Source: CBDHFQ01 sp965262565
GTDB lineage: Bacteria > Bacteroidota > Bacteroidia > J057
Direction of reading: 5' to 3'
Length of the DNA stretch: 64,000 bases
Assembly (NCBI GenBank): GCA_965262565.1
Contig: CBDHFQ010000029.1
Span: 372,001 to 436,000, forward strand
The notes beneath the pieces were generated by a model. It did not search any database. It had not been told where the DNA came from and saw only the letters and a program-made list of their open reading frames with translations. Every line of letters begins with the position of its first letter. Position 1 is the first letter of the stretch. Position numbers and translations under genes: made by a program. This document shows, in pieces, positions 34,722-43,304 of the stretch.

Positions 34722-35705
34722 TTAGTTTAAATACATGACTTGTTTTACGGCATCCATGGTCCGCTTAGTATTTGGCAAAAAAGCATCTACTAATACAGAA
34801 GAATAAGGAAGGGGAACATCTCTTCCTGTGACTCTTATCACCGGAGCATCGAGGTAGTCGAAGGCTCTTCTTTGAATCATATAGGCGATTTCACCGGCAA
34901 TTGCTGCTAGAGGCCAGGATTCCTCCACAACAACACATCGGTTCGTTTTCTTTACTGATTCTATAATAGTTTGATAATCAATAGGTCTCAAGGATCGCAT
35001 ATCTATGACTTCCGCTTCGACTCCTTCTTTTGCTAATTCCATTCCCGCATCTAAACAAACGTGGACCATTTTCCCAAAAGATACGATGGTAACGTCAGCT
35101 CCTTCTCTCTTGATTTCTGCTTTATTCAGAGGAATTAAGAATTCTTCTTCCTCAGGTACTTCTCCCTTAAATCCATACATCTGCTCTGATTCCATGACTA
35201 ATACAGGATTTTCGTCTCTGATAGCAGATTTTAACAGGCCTTTTCCATCTTTAGGAGTGCTGGGGGAGACAACCTTTAGGCCCGGACAGTTAGCGAACCA
35301 ATTCTCAAAGCTCTGAGAATGAGTAGCTGCTAATTGACCCGCGGAACCACTTGGCCCTCTAAAGACCATGGGAATATGGTACTGCCCTCCACTCATTTGG
35401 TACATCTTTGCAGCATTATTTATGACTTGGTCAATTGCAACAAGCGAAAAGTTAAAAGTCATAAACTCGATGATAGGTCTCAATCCCACCATAGCAGAAC
35501 CTACTCCTACGCCTGCAAATCCCAATTCGGAAATAGGAGTGTCAATTACTCGTTTGGGCCCAAATTCATCCAGCATTCCCTGGCTCACCTTGTAAGCTCC
35601 ATTATATTCGGCTACTTCCTCTCCCATTAAATAAACGCGATCATCGCGGCGCATTTCTTCGGACATGGCTTCGCGCAAAGCCTCTCTAAATTGAATTTCA
35701 CGCAT
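34722..35705 (-). CDS. pdhB: Pyruvate dehydrogenase E1 component, beta subunit
   Basis: 327 residues, full length for the E1-beta family. Starts MREIQFREALREAM and shows LMGEEVAEYNGAYKVSQGM, RVIDTPISELGFAGVGVGSAM, RPIIEFMTFNFSLVAIDQ, GPSGSAGQLAATHSQSFENWF and the C-terminal transketolase domain with VVEESWPLAAIAGEI and RVTGRDVPLPYS. Reaction: with E1-alpha and thiamine diphosphate, decarboxylation of pyruvate and transfer to lipoyl-E2. No alpha subunit is adjacent; it must be encoded elsewhere. A related branched-chain 2-oxoacid E1-beta is the alternative, but GPSGSAGQLAATHSQ favours PdhB. Confidence 0.9.
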   Translation of the reverse strand: MREIQFREALREAMSEEMRRDDRVYLMGEEVAEYNGAYKVSQGMLDEFGPKRVIDTPISELGFAGVGVGSAMVGLRPIIEFMTFNFSLVAIDQVINNAAKMYQMSGGQYHIPMVFRGPSGSAGQLAATHSQSFENWFANCPGLKVVSPSTPKDGKGLLKSAIRDENPVLVMESEQMYGFKGEVPEEEEFLIPLNKAEIKREGADVTIVSFGKMVHVCLDAGMELAKEGVEAEVIDMRSLRPIDYQTIIESVKKTNRCVVVEESWPLAAIAGEIAYMIQRRAFDYLDAPVIRVTGRDVPLPYSSVLVDAFLPNTKRTMDAVKQVMYLN

Positions 35706-35953
35706 GGCTAAAAATATGTAGTCCTTAGTTGAATTGGAAATCTTAAGGAGAAAAACATAAAATTATAGATACAAATCTTCCGTTAAAATTACTATATTAG
35801 TCTACAAATGAAAACACTGTGTAGAATAATCTAAAGGAAAAACAATCAGATTAATTTTTTTATTAATTAACTGTGTTTTTTTCAGATATTAGTATGTGTA
35901 TCCTACACGATTTGTTAACGTATACATTAATCTAAAATCTAACTAATTTATTT

Positions 35954-36676
35954 ATGAGAGAGTATTATGACGAAAGAACCCAGGCGGAGAGCGTACAGAA
36001 AGAATACGTGGGTTCTGGGGCTGCTAACGAATTTCTCCGTCAGGTATATATCGTTATGGGACTCGGCCTGCTTATAACAGGAATGACCGCTTGGTTTTTC
36101 GCTAAGAATATCGAATATTTTTCCTTCTTATTCCAGAGTCCTATGATTTGGGTAGTTATGTTAGCACCTTTAGCTTTCGTAATCTACTTTTCCGCTCGTT
36201 TACATAAAATGAGTTATACCACTGCGAGTTTGGTTTTTGGAAGTTATGCATTAGTCAATGGGATTTCGTTTTCAGTTATATTTTTAGCATACGATTTTGG
36301 CACCATTGCCCAGACATTTTTTATTACAGCAGGTACTTTTGGTACTATGGCTTTAATTGGAATGACCACTAATATAGATCTGACGAAATTAGGTTCTATA
36401 CTATTTATGGCATTAATAGGGTTAATTATTGCGTCGATCGTCAACTGGTTTATGCAGTCTACGCTAATGTACTGGATTATTTCTTTCGCAGGTGTATTAA
36501 TATTTTCTGGGCTGACGGCATACGACACTCAAAAGTTGATGAGAATAGGTGCGCATGCTGACTTGCAAAGCGAAAATACAAAGAAGGCTACTGTAGCGGG
36601 TGCATTAACCCTTTATCTTGATTTCATTAACCTATTTCTTTTCCTATTGAGATTTATGGGTGGGGGAAGAGATTAA
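35954..36676 (+). CDS. Bax inhibitor-1/YccA family membrane protein
   Basis: 240 residues with seven hydrophobic helices (for example FLRQVYIVMGLGLLITGMTAWF, SPMIWVVMLAPLAFVIYF, TASLVFGSYALVNGISFSVI and TLYLDFINLFLFLLRFMGGG). The last helix and GGRD end are diagnostic, as is FSGLTAYDTQKL with the conserved Asp of the BI-1 proton/calcium site. Known family: pH-sensitive calcium leak channels and, in bacteria, modulators of FtsH. Inner membrane. Single gene. Confidence 0.93.
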   Translation: MREYYDERTQAESVQKEYVGSGAANEFLRQVYIVMGLGLLITGMTAWFFAKNIEYFSFLFQSPMIWVVMLAPLAFVIYFSARLHKMSYTTASLVFGSYALVNGISFSVIFLAYDFGTIAQTFFITAGTFGTMALIGMTTNIDLTKLGSILFMALIGLIIASIVNWFMQSTLMYWIISFAGVLIFSGLTAYDTQKLMRIGAHADLQSENTKKATVAGALTLYLDFINLFLFLLRFMGGGRD

Positions 36677-36736
36677 TGAAATGTTTCATTCAAAACATCA
36701 TTCCTGTTTAGCATCGATTCTTTTTTGAATGATATA

Positions 36737-36765
36737 TATTCCCTGGCTTAGGCCAGGGATTCCTG
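36737..36765 (+). terminator. Hairpin after the Bax-inhibitor-like gene
   Basis: CCCTGGC (36741-36747) pairs perfectly with GCCAGGG (36752-36758), loop TTAG. The following T-run is weak, so termination may be partial. Confidence 0.5.
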
Positions 36766-36809
36766 TTTCAATTACTGCTCCTCCTTAATCACCATCTAAC
36801 AATGGGAAG

Positions 36810-37220
36810 ATGAAATCTTATCTAGCGATCTGTTGTTGCATTATTTGTCTATTTGTTAGATTATCTGGTCAAGATGTCTCACTGATTAAGAGTATTTATT
36901 TCGGAGGAGGAAGCTATTATATTGATGGTCAGCAAGCAAGTGAACTCAAAACATGGTTGAATTCCTTCCCCAATATTAAAAATTATCAAATTACCGTTTC
37001 CAGCCATACTGATAATATCGGAAGTGTTGAATATAATCAGTGGCTTTCGAGAATGAGAAGTTCCTCTACGATCAATCAACTCCTTTCTAACGATATTCAG
37101 CAAGAACAAATCATTATTGACAACAATGGAGAGCTGAATCCCTTATTCAATAATCAAACTAACGAAGGAAGGCTTAAGAATAGAAGGGTAGATGTCATTC
37201 TTACTCCTCTGTTTTTATAG
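36810..37220 (+). CDS. Small secreted OmpA-domain protein
   Basis: 136 residues: a signal peptide (MKSYLAICCCIICLFVRLSG) and then almost only an OmpA C-terminal domain. SIYFGGGSYYIDG, ITVSSHTDNIGSVEYN (peptidoglycan-binding HTD) and GRLKNRRVDVIL are the conserved parts. Unlike the OmpA protein at 2096 it has no glycine zipper. Cys residues 8-10 and 13 lie inside the leader, so lipidation is not evident. Expected to bind peptidoglycan in the periplasm. Confidence 0.8.
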   Translation: MKSYLAICCCIICLFVRLSGQDVSLIKSIYFGGGSYYIDGQQASELKTWLNSFPNIKNYQITVSSHTDNIGSVEYNQWLSRMRSSSTINQLLSNDIQQEQIIIDNNGELNPLFNNQTNEGRLKNRRVDVILTPLFL

Positions 37221-37297
37221 TGCCCAACAATTATTACTTCTCTTCAGTTAAATATTTTGTATATTTAATTAATTCATAAATCTATAAAATCCGAATA

Positions 37298-37913
37298 ATG
37301 GAGCACGCATCATCTCTTCGTGGGTATTCAATCATTGCCTATAACGAAGGAAAACAATTAGGAACTATAACCTCAGTCAATATTGATTTAACTACAAAAC
37401 GTATAGCCTCTTTTTCTTTTAGAGACAAACTAATAGGAGGAGAATACTTTTATGCACCTATCGATGAAGTAAAAGTGGTAGGAGAAAATGTAATTATCAT
37501 TACTTCTCAATCAAAGGTTCAAAAAATCACTGAAACCAGTCCCGCCCTGGGAACAAGCCTGAAAAAACTTCAGGGAGCAAAAAATAACTACAACTTCCGG
37601 GAAAAACATTGGTACTATTATTGATTTGGATTTTTCTCATGAAACCTGGCGTATTTCTGAACTGATCTTTGCAGAAGATATGCATTTACCAGTGGACCCG
37701 GATCAAATTCAAATTGGTGATGTAGTGATCATTCCCAGCGATTACGAGGCTAACATTCAACATACTGATAAAGCTGAAAAAGGCCCTGGTTATCTGGAAA
37801 AAATATCGGGAACAGATTTTTTTAATGAGATAAAGAATGCCTTTAACAAGGTTCTCCCCAAACAAAAAGAGACAGAAGAAAGAGATTCAGTTCAGGAGAC
37901 AAAAGAAGAGTAA
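37298..37913 (+). pseudogene. Two-copy PRC-barrel protein broken by one +1 frameshift
   Basis: The first PRC-barrel repeat is in the opening frame: RGYSIIAYNEGKQLGTITSV ... YFYAPIDEVKVVGENVIII. The frame breaks at a run of six A at 37579-37584; with five A the protein continues ITTTSGKNIGTIIDLDFSH ... WRISELIF and a second PRC repeat, to the stop at 37913, giving about 204 residues. Known family: PRC barrels act in photosynthetic reaction centres, ribosome maturation and RNA handling; the role here is unknown. No stops remain after correction. This may be a sequence error rather than true decay. Confidence 0.65.
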
Positions 37914-38293
37914 TGTGAATTGATCTTCATACCATATTCTACTTATACCAAAGTTAGCTACCTGCTTATATGTTTTATCATATTTAGCCTAAGTGGTAGC
38001 TAACTTTCGTTTTTAAGCTGTGCTATTATTGATTGTCTATATGCTACGTAAATTTACTTGGGTAAGTGATGAGATCCTCCTCCTTCTGCGAGGTATTTCT
38101 GATCTGTTTTTTGTGAGAATGATATGATTTGTCAATTCATATGTATTTCTATTCTCATATATATGATATGTTTAACTTGCCGCAAACATCTGGAAAGAAC
38201 AATACAATGAAATAGCGGTAATACTTTTTGTGCTAATCCAGAGACTTTTCTACAGTTTAAGCCATATGTATATGTTATTCTAATACGATAATC
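37914..38293. other. Intergenic region with a long inverted repeat
   Basis: Contains a 13-bp perfect inverted repeat (37950-37962 and 37995-38007). The rest, up to the MFS start, is AT-rich with scattered ATATG words and no convincing promoter or RNA gene. Confidence 0.5.
37950..38013 (+). terminator. Long stem-loop after the PRC-barrel gene
   Basis: AAAGTTAGCTACC (37950-37962) pairs with GGTAGCTAACTTT (37995-38007); the 32-base loop can fold again (ATATG against CATAT). GTTTTTA follows. It could be a terminator, with a long loop unusual for one, or a structured RNA. Confidence 0.55.
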
Positions 38294-39560
38294 ATGCTTG
38301 AACGAGGGTTACAATTTCCCAAAAGCATTCTAACATTATATTACAATGCTTTTAAAGGACTTTCCAGAGATATCTGGATTTTATCAGCAGTTACTTTTAT
38401 TAACAGAGCCGGAGCGATGGTGCTACCTTTCCTGACTGTATATCTCAATGGAGCATTATCCTTCTCATTGAAAGAAACAGGTTGGATCGTAAGCTGTTTT
38501 GGGCTTGGTTCTATTCTTGGAACCTATGCAGGAGGTTGGTTAACTGACAGGTTTGGATATTACAAAGTACAGTTATGGAGCCTATTGCTTGCAGGAGGGA
38601 TGTTTTTCGTCCTTATGTACATGAACGAGTTTTATGAATTCTGTATCGTTATCTTTTTGACTAGTACGATCGCTGATGCCTTTCGACCAGCCAGTATGGT
38701 CGCCATTGGAGTATATAGTAAACCGGAGAATCGAACTCGTTCTGTTTCTCTCATTCGCTTTGCTATCAATTTGGGCTTTTGCAGCGGGACCAGCAGTAGG
38801 TGGCTTATTGATTAGTGGGTTAGGATACTATGCATTGTTTTTGATAGACGGAATTACCTGCATATTAGCAGCCATTTTTTTCAGATTTAGCTTAGTGCCC
38901 CATGTTCAGAAAGCGAAGGAAACTGATATTTCCAATAAGGAAAACAATTCTATAAAATCCGAGATTCCGTTGATCTCTGCTTATAAGGACCAAATATATA
39001 TGATCTTTATTGTATGCCAGTTGATCTGTGGCATCGCTTTTATTCAATGGTTTTCTACCGTACCCGTTTTTTTGAAGAATGAATTATTGATGGAGGAAAA
39101 GTACATAGGGATGTTATTGGCACTAAACGGCTTAATGATTGTTATTTTGGAAATGCCGCTTATTTATGTATTGGAGAAGAAGTATAATACCCTCTATTTA
39201 GTGAGCTTTGGGATGATTTGTGTCGCACTTTCCTACCTGACTTTCCAATTTCTTCCCTGGTGGATAGGTTGGATATTAGCTTCCGTAATATTACTGACCA
39301 TAGGAGAGATCATCATGTTTCCCTTTGGGAATAGCTTTGCCTTAAATCGTTCTAAGTTGGGGTTGGGAGGTCAATACATGGGACTTTACACCATGACTTT
39401 TTCCATAGCTCATGTGCTGGCCCCCACCATAGGAATGGGAGTTGCAGAATGGAAAGGCTTTTATATGTTGTGGGTTTGGATGGCCTTATTTGGAGTGATC
39501 GGCTTTATTGGGATTATTTGGTTGAAATGGTATATGGAGCGCTCAACTGCTTTGCAATGA
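38294..39560 (+). pseudogene. MFS transporter broken by one +1 frameshift
   Basis: The first part (MLERGLQFPKSILTLYYNAF ... RPASMVAIG) holds four to five membrane helices with the MFS motif GGWLTDRFG between helices 2 and 3. One extra T in the run at 38777-38780 breaks the frame; with three T the protein reads LGFAAGPAVGGLLISGLGYY, the helix 5 region, and continues through the remaining helices to the stop at 39560 (about 420 residues in all). Known family: proton-coupled drug or metabolite efflux (DHA1-like). Its 3' end overlaps the end of the converging MOSC gene by 18 bp. No other stop is present. Confidence 0.75.
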
Positions 39561-40001
39561 GACAGGTGCTTCTACCCATTGGACCGAATCCCCAACATTA
39601 ATTACGCCCCCTTTCATGACTTCACCAAAAGCACCGCCTTTCCAGTTGGGGCGCATAGCCTCCTGAAGCCCAGCATGCGCCTCTTCCATTTGTTCACAAG
39701 GTTTGGTCTCTCCGTATATTCTGATCAAACATTCTCCTATTTGCAAATATTTGGAGCGGCTATTCTCCAGGGAAATTCCTCTGACCATGAGATTCGCCCT
39801 TCTCGTCTCTGGTGGTAAGGAAGCATCTACTTCTTCCATGAGTTGGGTCCACACTTCTTCTTCAATAATGGTAACCTGTCGCTTACCCCCTTGATTTGCA
39901 TTATCCTTAATCCCCTTTCCCTCAATTAATTCTGCTGAAGAATGTGAATCCATAGGGCCCCTTTTAAATCGTTTGATCCAGATAGCTGCTAATGTACCCA
40001 T
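39543..40001 (-). CDS. MOSC-domain protein
   Basis: 152 residues, nearly all MOSC (molybdenum cofactor sulfurase C-terminal) domain: KRQVTIIEEEVWTQL, PPETRRANLMVRGISLE, IGECLIRIYGETKPCEQMEEA with the conserved Cys, and GGAFGEVMKGGVINVGD. Known family: bind and transfer sulfur or reduced nitrogen compounds using a molybdenum cofactor; small stand-alone members are not characterised. It lies 46 bp after trmB on the same strand and tail to tail with the MFS gene. Confidence 0.85.
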   Translation of the reverse strand: MGTLAAIWIKRFKRGPMDSHSSAELIEGKGIKDNANQGGKRQVTIIEEEVWTQLMEEVDASLPPETRRANLMVRGISLENSRSKYLQIGECLIRIYGETKPCEQMEEAHAGLQEAMRPNWKGGAFGEVMKGGVINVGDSVQWVEAPVSLQSS

Positions 40002-40047
40002 AATATGAGAAGTGTTAATAGATGAATATAATGACTCAATTAATGAA

Positions 40048-40698
40048 TTATTTACCTATGAATTGAAATTTGGTATAATTTATTTTTTTCCCCATGTCCA
40101 AAAATGCTTTCTCATAGGTCGTATTAATTTTTGCATCTTCAGGAATGTGCGCTGCTTCATGGAGGTCAAAGCTCAACAACTCAAACTGGATATTGCCTTG
40201 ATGAACAAAGGTCTCCAGGCTGTAATGAAATAACTCCAGATTATCAGTTTTAAAATGGATAGATCCGCCCGTTTTGAGTACTTTCTGATAAAGGGAAAGA
40301 AATGAGGGATTGATCATTCTATGCTTAGCCTGTCGATTTTTGGGATAAGGATCTGGAAAAGTAATCCATATTTCATCTACTTCATCTTCGTCAAAAAACC
40401 TTTCCATACTGAGTAGATGAGTGTACAAGAATCGTATATTATGTATAGATTCTTTCAATGCTTCCTGAGCTGGATACCACATTCTATCAGGCTTTAAATC
40501 TATGCCTACAAAGAGTTGATGTGGATATCTTCGTGCCAATTCGAGACTTAACTCCGCCTTTCCACATCCAAGTTCCAAAATAAGCTTCCCTTGTTGCTGG
40601 AATTCTTCCCTCCAGTTACCACTTATTTCTGCTTCTGCTGTAAAGCAATTTGGAAGAAGCGTATACTCATCTTTCCGCAAGTGTTTTTTCCTGGCCAT
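40048..40698 (-). CDS. trmB: tRNA (guanine-N7-)-methyltransferase
   Basis: 216 residues. SAM-binding LELGCGKAELSLELARRYP, VGIDLKPDRMW, the family signature ITFPDPYPKNRQAKHRMINPSFL and GGSIHFKTDN are intact. Reaction: N7-methylation of G46 in the variable loop of tRNAs. Cytoplasmic, single domain. Followed by the MOSC-domain gene. Confidence 0.95.
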   Translation of the reverse strand: MARKKHLRKDEYTLLPNCFTAEAEISGNWREEFQQQGKLILELGCGKAELSLELARRYPHQLFVGIDLKPDRMWYPAQEALKESIHNIRFLYTHLLSMERFFDEDEVDEIWITFPDPYPKNRQAKHRMINPSFLSLYQKVLKTGGSIHFKTDNLELFHYSLETFVHQGNIQFELLSFDLHEAAHIPEDAKINTTYEKAFLDMGKKINYTKFQFIGK

Positions 40699-41046
40699 AA
40701 CTATTCAATCCTTCTAAATTAACAAAGGGAAAGTTAAAAAAAAGGCTCAGGTATTGCATATTGTTTTAATTTTCGGTCCAAAGATACATTCTTTATTTTT
40801 CATTGAGTAATGGAAAATTAAAATAATGGAAAATATGTGATGTATTATATTTGGAAAATCCCTCTTTTTTTTTATGTCTTATTAGTGTTAATTAGTCAAA
40901 AATCAGATAGATAAAGCTGACTATTTTTTTGAGTTATTTTATTTGACTTTCGAGATATTATGGAGAGAAAGTAAATCCTGCTTTAGGGTTTTTTTCGTAT
41001 ATTACTACATTATTTCTCATTATAAATCAAACAATTATTGAATTTT
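40699..41046 (+). promoter_or_regulatory. Structured leader of metK with candidate promoter and attenuator
   Basis: A TATATTTG box (40846-40853) fits TAnnTTTG and would give a leader of about 190 nt. In it, TAGTCA (40893-40898) pairs with TGACTA (40918-40923) directly before seven T (40924-40930), a terminator-like shape. TCAG (40903-40906) can instead pair with CTGA (40917-40920), excluding that stem. ACTTTC (40946-40951) pairs with GAAAGT (40967-40972), and AATCC (40974-40978) with GGGTT (40986-40990) leading into seven T. No match to the SAM-I core was seen. SAM control is inference. Confidence 0.45.
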
Positions 41047-42381
41047 ATGCCTACACTATTCACTTCAGAATCGGTATCAGAGGGACATCCCGATAAAATT
41101 GCAGATCAAATTTCTGATGCTGTATTAGACGCTATACTTACCCAAGATCCCGATGCGAGAGTTGCTTGTGAGACATTAGTTACAACTGGGTTGGTCGTAT
41201 TAGCTGGAGAATTAAAAACAAATGCCCAGGTAGACTTCCAGGAAATTGTGAGAAACACCATCGAGAAAATTGGATACCATTCAGATGAATATAAGTTTAA
41301 TGCTTCTTCCTGTTCCGTATTAAATGCGTTACATAAGCAGTCTCCTGATATTTCGAGAGGAGTGGATAAGAAAGGAGAAGCTTCAGACATCGGTGCTGGT
41401 GATCAGGGAATGATGTTTGGATACGCTACCAATGAAACTCCCGAATATATGCCTGCTGCTTTAGCATTTTCTCACAGGCTAGTGAAAACGCTGGCTGATA
41501 TTCGCAAAAATGAGCCGGAGTTGATGCCTTATTTACGTCCGGATGCAAAATCTCAGGTAACAGTAAAATACGATGAGAACGGACAGATTGAAGCTGTTCA
41601 TACGATAGTCGTTTCTACCCAGCACGACGAATTTGTCATGCCAGCTAATTCATCTATTGAGGCGGTGAAGGAAGCTGAGGAACAAATGTTAAAGAAAATT
41701 AGAGAGGATGTTATTAATATTGTCATTCCCAGAGTGATTCCTAAGGAGTTACTGACGGAAGAAACTATTTATCATGTAAATCCGACAGGAAAGTTTGTGA
41801 TAGGTGGCCCTCATGGAGACGCTGGTTTAACAGGAAGAAAGATTATTGTAGATACGTATGGAGGAAAGGGTGCACATGGAGGAGGAGCTTTCTCAGGTAA
41901 AGATTCTTCCAAAGTAGACAGAAGTGCCGCTTATGCATCCAGGCATATCGCTAAAAATTTGGTGGCTGCAGGTATAGCGGATGAGATTCTGGTTCAATTA
42001 GCATATGCTATCGGGGTTGCAGAACCTGTATCCATCAATGTGAATACGTATGGAAGCGCCAGAGTCGATGTATCCGATGCTGAAATTGCACAGAAAATAG
42101 GAGAGCTTTATTCATTTACTCCTAAGGCTATCATTGAGAGATTAGGCCTTAGAAATCCTATCTTTTCCAGAAGTGCTGCTTATGGACATATGGGAAGGGA
42201 GAGTGTCGAGGAAGAAGTGAATACCCTTTATGTAGTGTCTGAGCATCAAAATGGAAATACGGAAGGTTTCATTCGCGCAAGAGAATCAAAGAAGGTGAGG
42301 TTTTTTAGTTGGGAAGAATTGAACTTAGTGCCTAACTTAAAGAAAGCTTTTGGCGTAGAGACGGTAGCACAAACTACTTGA
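41047..42381 (+). CDS. metK: S-adenosylmethionine synthetase
   Basis: 444 residues from the ATG at 41047; an in-frame TTG three codons earlier is less likely. SVSEGHPDKIADQISDAVLD (ATP/His site), GAGDQGMMFGYATNE (family signature 1), GGPHGDAGLTGRKIIVDTYGG (signature 2 region) and GAHGGGAFSGKDSSKVDRSAAY (loop and Lys contacts) are intact. Reaction: ATP + methionine to S-adenosylmethionine, phosphate and diphosphate. It feeds the methyltransferases seen nearby. The lipoprotein gene starts 4 bp after its stop. Confidence 0.97.
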   Translation: MPTLFTSESVSEGHPDKIADQISDAVLDAILTQDPDARVACETLVTTGLVVLAGELKTNAQVDFQEIVRNTIEKIGYHSDEYKFNASSCSVLNALHKQSPDISRGVDKKGEASDIGAGDQGMMFGYATNETPEYMPAALAFSHRLVKTLADIRKNEPELMPYLRPDAKSQVTVKYDENGQIEAVHTIVVSTQHDEFVMPANSSIEAVKEAEEQMLKKIREDVINIVIPRVIPKELLTEETIYHVNPTGKFVIGGPHGDAGLTGRKIIVDTYGGKGAHGGGAFSGKDSSKVDRSAAYASRHIAKNLVAAGIADEILVQLAYAIGVAEPVSINVNTYGSARVDVSDAEIAQKIGELYSFTPKAIIERLGLRNPIFSRSAAYGHMGRESVEEEVNTLYVVSEHQNGNTEGFIRARESKKVRFFSWEELNLVPNLKKAFGVETVAQTT

Positions 42382-42385
42382 ATGT

Positions 42386-43108
42386 ATGAACCATCAACTT
42401 CTTCTTTGTTTTAACAACAAATTATTAAATATAATGACATGCGTAGCTTTAGGCAGCGCATGTCTTTGCTCTTTATCAGGTTGTATAGATGAATCCTCTC
42501 AATCCAAGGATAATTCTTCCGATCAATTATTTATAGATGAGCTAAGCGATTCCTTGAAAGAGGATCAACATGAAATGGTGTTTGACCTGGAATGTCTGAA
42601 GGAACCTAACAGAATCTGTGAAGGAGGCTTGAATTTCGTACAATTAGGAGACTCTCTTTCTCTATTGTCATTTGAAGGTATTAATGTTGAAAAAATTATA
42701 GATTCTACTGTTAGCTCAGGAGGATATAATTGGATGGTCAAAGAGGTCATTATGCCGAAAGGGGCTGTGACAATAGAAGGGGAATTTATAGATGATAGAA
42801 ATACAAAGGTCGAGCTAGCTCAGACACGCGTGAATAGAATACGAATTGAAACTCCTGACTATATGACGAGTGATAATCTTGGAGTAGGAAGTTTGATCAG
42901 AGATTTAAAAAGCCAATTTCCAGACACAGCTTTTTTCCTTGTCCCCATTCCTCAATTTAACGCTATTTCTATAGGATTAACTAATGGGAGTAGATTGAAT
43001 TACATCATCCGGGATGAACAAAACAACTGGCAGGAACAAGATTATGCTGTAGAAACCATATCAGAATTACCGGAGAATATCCCCATTTCCGCTATAGTAA
43101 TTATGTGA
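42386..43108 (+). CDS. Lipoprotein of unknown function
   Basis: 240 residues. The leader ends LCSLSGC, a good lipobox with Cys33 as lipid site; an internal ATG at codon 17 is an alternative start. The mature part has a low-complexity linker (SSQSKDNSSD) and a beta-rich domain of no family I recognise, with Cys residues in DLECLKEPNRICEGG that could form a disulfide. It follows metK by 4 bp, so it is probably on the same transcript. No function is proposed. Confidence 0.65.
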   Translation: MNHQLLLCFNNKLLNIMTCVALGSACLCSLSGCIDESSQSKDNSSDQLFIDELSDSLKEDQHEMVFDLECLKEPNRICEGGLNFVQLGDSLSLLSFEGINVEKIIDSTVSSGGYNWMVKEVIMPKGAVTIEGEFIDDRNTKVELAQTRVNRIRIETPDYMTSDNLGVGSLIRDLKSQFPDTAFFLVPIPQFNAISIGLTNGSRLNYIIRDEQNNWQEQDYAVETISELPENIPISAIVIM

Positions 43109-43304
43109 TCTGGCATCCCCAAAGGGAAAAGATTACTAACAGACTCTTTTAAAAACAATGTATAAGGATAACATCAAAGATGGAAATGGAGGATTTGTTG
43201 TTCCTTTATTCCTCTCGATGTAAGCTATCCCTCTAATTACCTCTGAGGAAAGTAGTTGTAGTGAGAATAATATTCTTAGATCTATTCGAAAGTTGAATAG
43301 CTAA

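Noticed and set aside
37579..37584. Programmed ribosomal frameshift in the PRC-barrel gene
   Set aside because: The shift is +1 at a plain A6 run, without a classical slippery heptamer or a following pseudoknot, and similar run-length errors occur in three other genes.
40012..40233. Plus-strand open frame opposite trmB
   Set aside because: It is antisense to the well-supported trmB coding sequence and has no recognisable domain.
40699..41046. SAM-I riboswitch before metK
   Set aside because: I searched for the SAM-I core and P1/P3 layout and did not find it. The hairpins are reported as an unassigned leader instead.
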